Positions 7,710 through 15,930 of a DNA stretch of 64,000 bases are shown here, piece by piece. Under the pieces are notes generated by a model. That model was not told the DNA's origin and ran no database searches. It worked only from the letters and a program-made list of their open reading frames with translations. This stretch comes from Chloroflexota bacterium. Its GTDB lineage: Bacteria > Chloroflexota > UBA11872. The position numbers and the translations under genes were made by a program. The first letter of the stretch is position 1; every line of letters starts with the position of its first letter. The stretch covers positions 27,224 to 91,223 of the forward strand of contig JAPOVQ010000019.1 in NCBI GenBank assembly GCA_026708035.1, given 5' to 3'.

Positions 7710-8603
7710 TCAGAGGTTGACCAGCACCAGCCCCGCCAGCGCCGCTGCGATGCCGAGCAGCGTCACCGGGCCGTGCCGTTCGCGCCAGACGATCCAGCCG
7801 GCCAGGGTGATGAGGAGCACGGTGCCGGCGCTGTGCACCGGAAAAGCCACCGCGCCCGGCACCTCGCGCAGCGCGGCCAAGAACTGCCACAGCTGCACCA
7901 CGTTGCACAGGCCCAGCCCTACGCCCATCGCGATCGGCAGCGGGACCCACGCCAGCGCGTTCGCCTGTCCCTGCCGACGCATCGGCGGACCCGGACCTTC
8001 GCTCCAGCGTCGGATGGCCAGCGTCACGCCCGCAGTCACCGTCGCACCGGCGAACGTCGCCAGCACGAACGCTCCGCGATCGGCGGCGGGCGTGACTTCG
8101 TTGATGACCTTCCACGAGATCAGCGTCGCGGCGGTGAATCCCAGCAAACCGGCGACCACCGCCCAATAGAAGCCGACTCTTGTCGCCGGCAGCATGGGCA
8201 TGCGGCGGTAGGCAATCAGGGGCGCCGCGACTACCAGCAAGGCGATGCCGACCAGCGTGACCGCTTCGGCCGGCTCCCCGAACACCACCAGCGACACGGT
8301 GATTGGCGCAAGCAGCGCCAGCGAGCCGAGCGCGAAGGTGACGCCCACGCCCCGCTGCCCGAGCATGAAGTACTGCAGGACGAAGAGCACGGCGAAGCCG
8401 ACGCCGTTCAGCGCGCCCACCCAATAGGCCAGCGCCGACGCCTCCCAGCCGCCCTGGATGGCCACCCACACCAGCGCCACCAGCGCGGCGACGGCGTAGT
8501 TGGTGACGGACACGTAAAAGTAGTGCCCGCGCCGCCGCTGGGCCGCACGCTGAATCAGCCCAAACGACACCGCCAGCGCCACGGCTGCCACGAGATATCC
8601 CAT
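7710..8603 (-). CDS. EamA/DMT-superfamily transporter
   Basis: A 297-residue inner-membrane protein with about ten hydrophobic segments in two similar halves, the hallmark of drug/metabolite transporters. The first helix is MGYLVAAVALAVSFGLIQ. Loops carry Arg-rich stretches, as expected on the cytoplasmic side. The end of the second half (LLITLAGWIVWRERHGPVTLLGIAAALAGLVLVNL) matches the conserved EamA end pattern, with the WRE motif before the last helix. The solute is unknown; family members export amino acids or metabolites or import nucleotide sugars. Confidence 0.85.
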   Translation of the reverse strand: MGYLVAAVALAVSFGLIQRAAQRRRGHYFYVSVTNYAVAALVALVWVAIQGGWEASALAYWVGALNGVGFAVLFVLQYFMLGQRGVGVTFALGSLALLAPITVSLVVFGEPAEAVTLVGIALLVVAAPLIAYRRMPMLPATRVGFYWAVVAGLLGFTAATLISWKVINEVTPAADRGAFVLATFAGATVTAGVTLAIRRWSEGPGPPMRRQGQANALAWVPLPIAMGVGLGLCNVVQLWQFLAALREVPGAVAFPVHSAGTVLLITLAGWIVWRERHGPVTLLGIAAALAGLVLVNL

Positions 8604-8654
8604 AACGGCGGATAGGCTCGCATACCAGGACGGTCACACGACTCTCGGCGCGAT

Positions 8655-8848
8655 TCCCCCTCATCCTCACCTTCTCCCGCCAGGGGACAAGGGACCGGAC
8701 ACGGCTCCCGGTCACCACGGGTACATGGCCGGTGGCCCGGGCTGCGGGCAGGCCGGGATTCGATCACGCCGAGTGTGGTCGGGGCTCAGTCGCGCGGGTC
8801 GTCCGAGGCTCCTCTCCCCACCGTGGGAGAGGGTTGGGGTGAGGGGGA
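8655..8848. repeat. Pair of family C repeats around the end of the GNAT gene
   Basis: An inverted C element at about 8655-8700 (CCTCATCCTCACCTTCTCCC) and a forward one at 8811-8848 (CCTCTCCCC...GGGAGAGGG, GGGTGAGGG) bracket about 110 bases. The right copy is translated as the C-terminus of the GNAT protein on the minus strand. Confidence 0.8.
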
Positions 8849-9436
8849 TTCGCCAGTCAGATCGATCCGCACCACGTGCCGTCGCAGTCCCAGCGGCCCG
8901 AGCTCGCGCGCGCCCACGGCCTGGAACATGGGCCTGGTCCCGCCAAAGCGGTAGCTCGGCGAGTCGGGATCGACGGGATAGGCCTCAACCGCCGCCGCGC
9001 CTTGCTCGCCGGCATAGTCGAGCGCGGCCTCAAGCAGGCGCGACGCCAGACCGCTGCCGCGCAACCGCCGCGGAACGAAGAAGCAGGTGAGCGCCCAGAC
9101 CGACGGATCGTCGGCGCGGGCGGCGCCGGGCACCGCCGACGTGTTGGGCCTGGGGAACGTGGGACGCGGCGCGATCGAGCACCAGCCGATGGGCTCGTCG
9201 CCAGCGTAGGCCAGTATGCCCACCGGCACGCCCGCCATCACCCGCGACCGCATCCCGTCTTTCCGGGTCGTGCGGTCAAGGTTCCGGTTTTCTTGGGGCG
9301 TCGCCCGAAACGGCATGCACCAGCAATAGGACGGCCCGCCCCGCGCCTCGAACAGCCGCTCCAAATCCGCCCACGTCGCCGCCTCGACTGAACGGAAGGT
9401 CAGGCCCGAAGGCAAGTGGTCCATGGAGGTGAACAT
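8786..9436 (-). CDS. GNAT-family N-acetyltransferase
   Basis: A 216-residue acetyltransferase. The fold signature is visible: VWALTCFFVPRRLRGSGLASRLLEAAL contains the beta4 strand and the R-R-x-x-G-S-G-L acetyl-CoA loop, followed by AAAVEAYPVDPDSPSYRFGGTRPMFQAVG, a pattern typical of the GNAT subgroup with YCWCMPF near the N-terminus. The final about 20 residues (ESPSPQPSPTVGRGA and on) are translated from a family C intergenic repeat, so the true family end is around RIDLTG. Start could be ATG 9436 or 9424. Substrate unknown. Confidence 0.85.
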   Translation of the reverse strand: MFTSMDHLPSGLTFRSVEAATWADLERLFEARGGPSYCWCMPFRATPQENRNLDRTTRKDGMRSRVMAGVPVGILAYAGDEPIGWCSIAPRPTFPRPNTSAVPGAARADDPSVWALTCFFVPRRLRGSGLASRLLEAALDYAGEQGAAAVEAYPVDPDSPSYRFGGTRPMFQAVGARELGPLGLRRHVVRIDLTGESPSPQPSPTVGRGASDDPRD

Positions 9437-9573
9437 AGCGACCGGCCAGGCCTATCGCGACCCGCGCGGGCTCGCGAGCACCGTGGACGCCGCTTCGACA
9501 ACACACTGCGCGCTCGACCGTCGCGTGGTCGAGGCGAAATCTGGTCTACATATGGTCCGAAGGGAGGCGGGCC

Positions 9574-9738
9574 GTGCGGCAATCTGACCGAATCCAGCCA
9601 ATCAGCTACGAGCAACTGCAGGAGACGTTGGCGCTGCTCAAGATCCTGGCCCTGGGCGACCGGCAGATCGCAGCGGGTGAGGTTCAGCCCGCCGCCGAGG
9701 TCGTCGCGCGGCTGCGGAAGCGTCAACCGACCGCCTGA
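9574..9738 (+). CDS. Orphan 54-residue protein resembling an antitoxin C-terminus
   Basis: GTG start with GGGAGG at 9562-9567, six bases upstream, one of the best ribosome sites in the window. The product contains YEQLQETLALLKILALGDRQ and IAAGEVQPAAEVVARLRKR. This pattern, a long helix and then a basic helix, resembles to me the C-terminal tail of Phd/YefM-type antitoxins, but the DNA-binding N-terminal half is missing and no toxin gene is next to it. It may be a real small protein or the end of a decayed antitoxin gene. I am unsure of the family. Confidence 0.45.
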   Translation: MRQSDRIQPISYEQLQETLALLKILALGDRQIAAGEVQPAAEVVARLRKRQPTA

Positions 9739-9747
9739 CCTCGCCCC

Positions 9748-10563
9748 CTACGCCGCTACATCCTCGACGTCCGCCCCGCAGAGGTAGCGCCACCAGTCGT
9801 CGCGGACGGCGGCGACCTGGTCGCTGGCGGAGCCTTGCCAGGCGTGGCGGTTCACGTTGTCGCGGAACAATTCCCACATGTCGTGGCTGTCCCAGCCGGT
9901 CGCGTCGAAGTGCCCGCGCTGCGGCTCGGCGGGGTGGTAGCGCACCTTGAACATGAAGCGCGGCTGGTCGGTGAGGTTCGGCTGGGCGCAGTGCCAGATC
10001 GCGTCGTGGATGAAGGCGATGCGCCCGCCGGGACCGGAGAGGTGCTTCTGTCCGACGATGTTGCGGTAGCGCGCGATGTCGTGGCCTACCTGGCGCAGGT
10101 GCGACCCCGGCAGGATTAGCGTGGGGCCCATCTCACGCGGCACGTCGTGGGTGAAGTAGGCGATCAGGATGTTGAAGCGGTAGAAGTCCTCGCGCGTCAG
10201 CCGCCGCCCGTCCCGATCGTGATCGACGTGCCAGGACTGCGCGCTTCGCTGGCCCGCGGGCGTGATGTGTAGATAGGAGTGGTCGTGGATGTAAGACGGG
10301 CCCATGAGCGTGGCGAGGACCGCCTTCACGCGCGGCAGCTCGAGCACGGCCTGCGTGGCGGGCGAGGTGTCCAGGAACGCGTCGGGAATCTTGGGCTCCC
10401 AGCGGGCGTCGGTGGGCGCGCGAAGCTGCTCCTCGTAGACCTTGGCGTTGAGGTCCTCCGGCACCAGGTCGTCGAACTCGATGAACCCGTCCATCACGAA
10501 CTGGGCCATCTGGCGCATATCCAGACGCGCGGCGGTCTCGGCGGGCGGGGCGGCGGTAGTCAT
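9748..10563 (-). CDS. Phytanoyl-CoA dioxygenase (PhyH) family protein
   Basis: A 271-residue Fe(II)/2-oxoglutarate-dependent oxygenase. The metal triad can be placed: His112 and Asp114 in SWHVDHDRDG, and a distal His at 191 (or 186) in FIHDAIWHCAQPN; the 2-oxoglutarate arginine is probably in PRFMFKVRYHP. Length is normal for the family. Members hydroxylate lipids, secondary metabolites or osmolytes; this sequence does not show which. Its ATG overlaps the stop of the 89-residue gene upstream as ATGA, so the two are translationally coupled and probably act together. Confidence 0.9.
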   Translation of the reverse strand: MTTAAPPAETAARLDMRQMAQFVMDGFIEFDDLVPEDLNAKVYEEQLRAPTDARWEPKIPDAFLDTSPATQAVLELPRVKAVLATLMGPSYIHDHSYLHITPAGQRSAQSWHVDHDRDGRRLTREDFYRFNILIAYFTHDVPREMGPTLILPGSHLRQVGHDIARYRNIVGQKHLSGPGGRIAFIHDAIWHCAQPNLTDQPRFMFKVRYHPAEPQRGHFDATGWDSHDMWELFRDNVNRHAWQGSASDQVAAVRDDWWRYLCGADVEDVAA

Positions 10564-10829
10564 GGGGCGGGCACCATCCTCTCCAGCACGAATTCGTGGT
10601 CGAGATAACCGGGATCAATCTCGCTGGGCGGTTGGGGTAGCTGGATGACGCGCCAGCCATCGCGCATGGCGTCCAACACGCTGCCGTAGGGCGGCTCGTC
10701 CGCGTCGCCGGTCTTCATCTGCTCGTCTTTGGGCTGCGCGCCGTCGAACAGCGCCCAGGCCACCACCGGCGCCGTGAGGTTGAGACTGTTCGCATGCAGG
10801 ATGAGGATTTGCTGGCGTTCCTCGGCCAT
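10560..10829 (-). CDS. Small hypothetical protein coupled to PhyH
   Basis: An 89-residue protein from ATG 10829, chosen because a GAGGGG stretch lies just upstream; an earlier in-frame start at 10892 adds unlikely residues. It contains LILHANSLNLTAPVVAWALFDGA and YGSVLDAMRDGWRVIQLP, then EFVLERM at the end. The pattern YGSVLDAMRDGWRVIQ recurs in small conserved proteins that I associate with such oxygenase operons, but I cannot name a family. The stop overlaps the start of the PhyH gene by four bases. Confidence 0.65.
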   Translation of the reverse strand: MAEERQQILILHANSLNLTAPVVAWALFDGAQPKDEQMKTGDADEPPYGSVLDAMRDGWRVIQLPQPPSEIDPGYLDHEFVLERMVPAP

Positions 10830-10951
10830 GTCCCCCCTCGGGTCGATCCGCACGGTCGGATACGCCGGATCGCGGCGGTGTGCCGGGGCCATTATCCAAC
10901 GTTGCGGAAATTGTGCGCGGGCCGATAGCCGATTATCCCCTCACCCTAACC

Positions 10952-11191
10952 CTCTCCCCGCGGGAGAGGGGACCGGACCGGACTTTTTTCCCATACCGGT
11001 CCTCGCCCAGCGAGCGGCCTGTGCATGCATCTCTCCCCGCAGGAGAGGGGACCGGACCGACCCTTGACCCCACACCGGTCCTCGCCCAGCGAGCGGCCTG
11101 TGCATGCATCTCTCCCCGCGGGAGAGGGGACCGGACCGGACTTTGGTCCCATACCGGTCCTCGACCATCGAGCGGCCTGTGCCTGGATTCG
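10952..11191. repeat. 79-bp tandem repeat, three units
   Basis: Units start at 10952, 11031 and 11110 with CTCTCCCCGCGGGAGAGGGG (the second has CAGGAG) and continue with ACCGGACCGG, CATACCGGTCCTCG and GAGCGGCCTGTGCATGCAT. Each unit holds one family C hairpin. After the array come another C element (about 11253-11292) and a B element (about 11332-11359), so the whole gap of over 550 bases between genes is repeats and no gene is seen. Confidence 0.9.
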
Positions 11192-11450
11192 TCGGGGCGC
11201 CCCGGGTGGGCACCCTTTGCCTGACGGATTTCCCACTGTGCCCACTGGGATCCGGCTCCCTCTCCCACGGGGAGAGGGTCGGGGTGAGGGGCTCCGACGC
11301 CCGAGATTGCGCCCACGGTCGCGGCCGCCGCGTAGGGGCGCCCCTAGTGGGCGCCCATTCCGCCGGTGAAGAGGGCAGCCACGAGGGCCGTCCCGACACG
11401 GATTGACGGATAGGCAAGGATTCGATCGAGGATTAGGGGGCTGACGCCTG

Positions 11451-12371
11451 TCAACTCCCAGAGGAGCCGAGGCCGGCAGCGTCTTGAACCGCCCGGCGCA
11501 GGCCCATGAACGAGTCGTGGGAATTCTGCGCGCGGCTGCGGCCTTCGGGGTGCCAGTGGGTTTCCAGGCTGATGTGGCCGTCGTAGCTGTCGTCGATCAA
11601 GGCGCGAATCTGGGCCGGCCAGTCCAGGTCGCCTTGGCCGATGGCGGTCCACGCGGTGAGCCCGGTCGCAGGATCGACCTCCATGGCGTCCTTGGCGTGG
11701 ACGTGGACCATCCAGGGCTTGACCGCCTCGTACCCGGCGCGAAAGTCATCGCCGCCGGAGACGAAGTCGTTGGCCGGGTCCCAGATGGCGCGCACGGACG
11801 GATGGTCCACCGCCGCCAGAATCGCCGCCGTGTTGCGGCCGGTGTTCCCGAAGCAGCTCCGCACGTTCTCCACGCACAGCGTCAGCCCGACGTCCTCGGC
11901 GCGACCGGCGGCATCCAGCAAGATCGCCCGGATCGCGGCCCGGCGCGCGGCGGGCAGGCCGCCCCCGTCGGGAAGGCGGGGGCTGGGGTTGTCGCCGCCC
12001 ACGTCGCGGCGTCCGGTGAACAGCCGCACGCGCGGGCAGCCGATGGCCGAGGCGAAGTCCATCGCCGCTTCGAGCTCGTCCAGGTGCTCGCGCCAGCCGG
12101 GCAGCGAGGCGATGTCCTCCGGATCGGCGTCGGCCAGCCGCAGGGCCTTGAAGGCGGGCGAGAGCACCATGGCCGGTTCCAGTCCCGTGCGTTGCAGGGC
12201 GTCCCGGACGCGCGCGTGGTCGTCGGCGTCAGCCGTCTCGATGGGCACGCCCCACACCGTGTCTAGTTCGAGGGCCGTCATGCCGTGGGTCCGAGCAAAT
12301 GACATGGACTGGTCCAGGTCGTCGCTGACCTCGTTGATCACCAGGCTGTAGGTGAATGCGTGGTTGGGCAT
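11451..12371 (-). CDS. Sugar phosphate isomerase/epimerase (TIM barrel)
   Basis: A 306-residue xylose-isomerase-like TIM-barrel protein from ATG 12371. Barrel strands with metal-binding acids can be followed: ALELDTVWG, RVRLFTGRR, LTLCVENVRSCFGN (Glu), RAIWDPANDF (Asp), MVHVHAKDAM (His) and HISLETHWHPEG (Glu). This arrangement is that of the AP endonuclease 2 / hexulose-6-phosphate isomerase-like superfamily, which isomerises or epimerises sugars and inositols with a divalent metal. The frame open upstream to 12779 is made of repeats A and D and is not coding. Likely part of the surrounding sugar-breakdown set. Confidence 0.87.
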   Translation of the reverse strand: MPNHAFTYSLVINEVSDDLDQSMSFARTHGMTALELDTVWGVPIETADADDHARVRDALQRTGLEPAMVLSPAFKALRLADADPEDIASLPGWREHLDELEAAMDFASAIGCPRVRLFTGRRDVGGDNPSPRLPDGGGLPAARRAAIRAILLDAAGRAEDVGLTLCVENVRSCFGNTGRNTAAILAAVDHPSVRAIWDPANDFVSGGDDFRAGYEAVKPWMVHVHAKDAMEVDPATGLTAWTAIGQGDLDWPAQIRALIDDSYDGHISLETHWHPEGRSRAQNSHDSFMGLRRAVQDAAGLGSSGS

Positions 12372-12548
12372 GGCGGGGGCCTGCGGGTGGCTTGTGTGGG
12401 TGGCGCGGCCAGAGTGTAGTCGTCCACAGCGTGCCGGGGTGCGGCGAGTGCTGTTGCCCCGCGAACGAGGTGAGCCCGGATTCCCATTTCCAGAGGCCGT
12501 TGCACACCCGTCCGGCATTCCCGCGACGGGAGACCACGGCAAAGTCGG

Positions 12549-12640
12549 GTAGGGGCGGGTCTCAGACCCGCCCGACACCAAGCATTCAGCGTGCCTCGAG
12601 ATTCGACCGAACTGGATTCCGGCCTTCGCCGGAATGACGG
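12549..12640. repeat. Composite A + D repeat
   Basis: Family A hairpin (GTAGGGGCGGGTCTCAGACC and on) at 12549-12574 followed after about 40 bases by family D (GGATTCCGGCC...GGAATGAC) at 12614-12640. The same A-then-D order recurs at 14808-14886. The gap between the flanking genes holds nothing else that I can identify. Confidence 0.85.
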
Positions 12641-12717
12641 AGTAGCGGCCGCTGCTGTGCGAGCTGGTCACCCGGAGGCAGGCATCATGAGTAGGCAGTG
12701 TTTCGCTCGATCCCTTC

Positions 12718-13815
12718 ATGAAACCGCCCATGCCTGACATTCCCGCCGACGCGGCGGCCATCGACGCGGCCTGGCTCACGCGCGCGCTGCAGTCGAGCGG
12801 GATGCTGACGGATGGAGCGGTTGCGTCCGTGCAGGTCGAACCACTTGGCGGCAGCCAGGGGTTCGCCGGGCAGTTGCGGCGACTGCGGACAACCTATGAC
12901 GGCAAGGCGCACGGCGCACCGCCGAGCTTCATCGTCAAGCTGCACAGCCCAAACGCCATCACGCGCGAGCTGATCCAGCGCATCGGCGCGGCATCGCGCG
13001 AAATCCGCTTCTACCGCGAGCTGGCCGTTCGAGCGGGCGTGCCGACCGCGTCGCTCCACTTCGCGGCCCACGACGGCGAGCGCTACGTCCTGCTGCTGGA
13101 AGACCTCGCCCCGGCCCGCGCCGGCGATCCGGCGGCGGGATGCTCCCCGGAGCAGTGCCAGGCAGCCGTCGCCAACGTGGCCGGAATGCACGCCGCGTGG
13201 TGGGATAGCCCGGCGCTCGCCTCACTCGACTGGATACCCGAGTTCGCCGATCTGACCGCCACGCGCCACGCAATCTGCCGCGAGGCGTGGCCGGAGTTCG
13301 TGGACCGATATCGCGGTCAGTTCCCCGGCCTTTGCAACCGCGTCGGACCCGCACTGCTCGACGGCCTGGATACCGTGCGCTGCGCTTTGTCCCAGGCGTC
13401 CCCGACCCTGCTGCATGGCGACTTCCGCCCCGACAACGTGATGTTCGCCGCGGGCGGAAGCGGCGCTCCGGCGGCATTTGTCGACTGGCAGGTGATGCTC
13501 CGCGGGCCGGGCCTTATGGACGTCGCCTATTTCCTGGTGTCGGCGACGGACCGCGACACGCGGCGCTGGCTGGAAATGGACACGCTGCGCGCCTATCGGC
13601 AGGCGCTGGCGCATGGCGGCGTGACCGGCTACACCGCCGAGCAGTGCCTGACCGACTACCGGCTTGCCATGGCGGACGTGCTCTCGCGCATCGTCGTGCT
13701 TACGACGCGAGTCTTGCCCGAAGGCACAGCCGGCTGGTCGGTGTTCGACGTCCTGGCCGAACGCATCGCCGGCGCGGTTGTCGATCTGGACTGCGTGGGG
13801 CTGGTGGCGTCGTAG
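12718..13815 (+). CDS. Aminoglycoside phosphotransferase / CHK-like kinase
   Basis: A 365-residue protein-kinase-like small-molecule kinase. The N-lobe has PPSFIVKLHS with the ATP-binding lysine and SREIRFYRELA with its helix glutamate; the C-lobe has the catalytic loop LLHGDFRPDNVMF (His, Asp, Asn) and the metal-binding FVDWQ (Asp). This pattern and the Trp-rich helix GMHAAWWDSPAL fit the APH/CHK (ecdysteroid-kinase-like) group that phosphorylates hydroxyls of small alcohols, sugars or drugs. Two nearby ATGs (12718, 12730) are possible starts. It does not by itself imply antibiotic resistance. It lies just before the DUF6807 gene on the same strand. Confidence 0.82.
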   Translation: MKPPMPDIPADAAAIDAAWLTRALQSSGMLTDGAVASVQVEPLGGSQGFAGQLRRLRTTYDGKAHGAPPSFIVKLHSPNAITRELIQRIGAASREIRFYRELAVRAGVPTASLHFAAHDGERYVLLLEDLAPARAGDPAAGCSPEQCQAAVANVAGMHAAWWDSPALASLDWIPEFADLTATRHAICREAWPEFVDRYRGQFPGLCNRVGPALLDGLDTVRCALSQASPTLLHGDFRPDNVMFAAGGSGAPAAFVDWQVMLRGPGLMDVAYFLVSATDRDTRRWLEMDTLRAYRQALAHGGVTGYTAEQCLTDYRLAMADVLSRIVVLTTRVLPEGTAGWSVFDVLAERIAGAVVDLDCVGLVAS

Positions 13816-13878
13816 TCGGAGCCGTCACGTCCACTTGCGTAGACTGCCTGTCAATCGACCGACCCAATCAGGACGGCC

Positions 13879-14706
13879 ATGCCCACCTACGAGGTCTTCG
13901 AGCGCCAGCGCCAGCTGAAGGTATATGCCGATGGGCGGTACCTGGCGGCCGTGCAGCAGGGGCTCTATCGGCCCTATGTCTTTCCGGTGCGAACCGTGCA
14001 CGGCCACCTGGTCACGCAGGCCGGTCCGGCGGACCACCCGCACCATCTGTCGCTTTGGATCGGGCACACGGACGTCAACGGCCTCAACTTCTGGGCCCCC
14101 GAGACGCTGGGCATTTTTCCACCGCCGCGGATCCTGGTCCGCGACACCCGGACCGATGTCTCAGCCGAGGGTGTCGAATTCGATCAGCGCATCGAGTGGG
14201 TCGACGGCGATGGCGGGTTGGTGCTGGGCGAGCGGCGTCGGACCGGCGTGCGCCTTTGGGCCGGTCACGTGGCCGTGGACGTGGTTTCCACCCTTACGGC
14301 TCCGGATGCGCCGGTGGAGTTCGGCCAGGACAAAGACGCCGGATTGGCTCTGCGCATCGCCGACCAGATCGACGTCCTGGACGGCGGCGAGATTCTCAGC
14401 GCGACGGGCGCCCGCAACGAGCCCGCGACGTTCGACACGCACGCGGACTGGGTGGACTACTCCGGTCCGGTCACGAACGACCACGTCGCCGGCATTGCCA
14501 TCTTTCCCTATCCCGAGGTCGCGGATACGCCCTGGTTCACGCGCGACTACGGCCCGATCTACGTGGGACCGTGGCGGCACAGTGCCATGACGCTGGACCC
14601 GGGGGAGTCCTTCACCCTCGGCGCGCGGTTCGTGGCCCACGACGGCGGACCGGACGACATGGACATCGACGGACTCTTCCAGCGGTTCCGGGCGGAGCAG
14701 GGCTGA
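13879..14706 (+). CDS. DUF6807 (PmoA-type) family protein
   Basis: A 275-residue beta-rich protein matching the family once named methane oxygenase PmoA (PF14100, now DUF6807). Recognisable are YRPYVFPVRTVHG, GPADHPHHLSLWIGHTDVNG (His cluster), LGLRIADQI-like LALRIADQI, and DYSGPV...GIAIFPYP near the end. Despite the old name it has nothing to do with methane monooxygenase; members occur among carbohydrate and oxidoreductase genes, and the fold is sugar-mutarotase-like. The start has AGGA five bases upstream. It sits 63 bases after the kinase gene. Confidence 0.85.
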   Translation: MPTYEVFERQRQLKVYADGRYLAAVQQGLYRPYVFPVRTVHGHLVTQAGPADHPHHLSLWIGHTDVNGLNFWAPETLGIFPPPRILVRDTRTDVSAEGVEFDQRIEWVDGDGGLVLGERRRTGVRLWAGHVAVDVVSTLTAPDAPVEFGQDKDAGLALRIADQIDVLDGGEILSATGARNEPATFDTHADWVDYSGPVTNDHVAGIAIFPYPEVADTPWFTRDYGPIYVGPWRHSAMTLDPGESFTLGARFVAHDGGPDDMDIDGLFQRFRAEQG

Positions 14707-14807
14707 CGGCGGCTTATCGACGTCGGCTGGCAGACGTGCGCCGTCTGGAGTGTCCGGAACCACCTCCGTCCCGACCGACTGCCGGCGGGAGATATCGGCA
14801 TCGTCCG

Positions 14808-14886
14808 GTAGGGGCGGGTTTCAAACCCGCCCGAACTTCATGCGCGAGATTGAGCGGACCTGGATTCCGGCTTCCGACGGAATGAC
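14808..14886. repeat. Composite A + D repeat
   Basis: Family A hairpin (GTAGGGGCGGGTTTCAAACC and on) at 14808-14833, then a family D copy GGATTCCGGCTTCCGACGGA at 14862-14886. It lies between the convergent DUF6807 and aldo/keto reductase genes, where the hairpins could end transcription although no T-run follows. Confidence 0.85.
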
Positions 14887-14929
14887 GAGTGGGTCCGCGT
14901 GAAACGGAATGAGTCTCGCCGGAGGTTTC

Positions 14930-15871
14930 CTAGTCTCCCTGCAGCTCCACGATCTCCTTGGCGCTAAGGTGGGGCGGTTCCCCGGCGGGCGCGTTGCGTT
15001 GGATGTCCAGCTCGCTCGAAATGCCGACGATCGAGCACGACACCGCCTCGTGCCCGAGCACGTAGCGAATGGCCGTCTCGTGCGCGGGCTCGTCCCGCGC
15101 GTCCGCCGTGGCATGCAGGCGCTCGCGCAGGCCGGCCAGCTGGCGCACGCGATTGCGGAAGGACTCGCGGCGGCGCCAGTCGGTGACCGGCAGGCGGTCG
15201 ATGCCCGCCTCGTCGAGCATGAGGACGCCGCTGCCGAACGGCGACCTTGCCAGCACGCCCGTGCCGCGCTCGGCGGCCAGCGGCAGCACGTGTCGAGCGA
15301 CGCCGTCGTCCGCGAGGCTGAACGGGGACTCGACGACCGGCGCGTCCCACAGACGGATGGCCTCGGCCGCGGCCGGGGCCGACGCGGACACGCCCCACCA
15401 GCGAATCTTGCCCGCCTGCTGCAAGCGCCGCAGCGCCTCGAACGGTTCGGGTTGCCGCACGATGTCCAGCGGCGGGTCGTGCAGCAGCAGCGCGTCGATG
15501 TAGGTCGTGCGCAGACGCCGCAGCGACAGCTCGCACGCCTGTTGAATGCGTGACGGAGAGAAGTCTTGGGGCTCGTAGTCCAGGTGCAGGTCCTGGGCGC
15601 CGTCGCTGCCGGGCAGGTACCCGACCTTGGTCACCAGCACCGTCTCGCCGCGCACGCCTTCCAGCGCCTTGCCCAGCACGGTCTCGCTGCGTCCGCCGCC
15701 GTATTGTTCCGCCGTGTCGAAGGTCGTGATGCCCGCGTCGAACGCCGCGCGCACAAGCGCCACCGCATCCAGCGAGGCCATCGGCCCCCACGACAGACCG
15801 CCGATCTCCCAGCACCCCATGCAGAGGCTGCTCACGCGGATGCCCGTCGACCCAAGCTCTCGTTCCGTCAT
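14930..15871 (-). CDS. Aldo/keto reductase
   Basis: A 313-residue NADPH-dependent TIM-barrel reductase. The catalytic tetrad is complete: Asp52 and Tyr57 in FDTAEQYGGG, Lys82 in LVTKVGY, and His131 in LLLHDPP. The N-terminal LGSTGIRVSSLCMGCWEIGG is typical of the group acting on sugars and aldehydes (AKR11-like). A GGGAG ribosome site precedes the ATG by six bases. It converges with the DUF6807 gene and lies beside the glycosidase-like gene on the same strand, which suggests a role in sugar oxidation or reduction. Confidence 0.92.
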   Translation of the reverse strand: MTERELGSTGIRVSSLCMGCWEIGGLSWGPMASLDAVALVRAAFDAGITTFDTAEQYGGGRSETVLGKALEGVRGETVLVTKVGYLPGSDGAQDLHLDYEPQDFSPSRIQQACELSLRRLRTTYIDALLLHDPPLDIVRQPEPFEALRRLQQAGKIRWWGVSASAPAAAEAIRLWDAPVVESPFSLADDGVARHVLPLAAERGTGVLARSPFGSGVLMLDEAGIDRLPVTDWRRRESFRNRVRQLAGLRERLHATADARDEPAHETAIRYVLGHEAVSCSIVGISSELDIQRNAPAGEPPHLSAKEIVELQGD

Positions 15872-15930
15872 GGCGTTCTCCCGTGGCCGCCCTTCAGGCC
15901 GTCACGGTACCGGACGCGCCAGCAGCCGCG

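Noticed and set aside
12372..12779. N-terminal extension of the sugar isomerase frame
   Set aside because: It is a translation of repeats A and D (VIPAKAGIQ type), and family members begin at ATG 12371.
14808..14833. Family A hairpin as a standard terminator
   Set aside because: The stem is strong but no T-run follows, and the same hairpin also lies upstream of genes. It cannot be called a terminator with confidence.
13287..14885. Open frame of 532 codons overlapping the kinase and DUF6807 genes
   Set aside because: It is a shifted reading of two recognisable genes, with an Arg/Pro/Gly-rich product that matches nothing.
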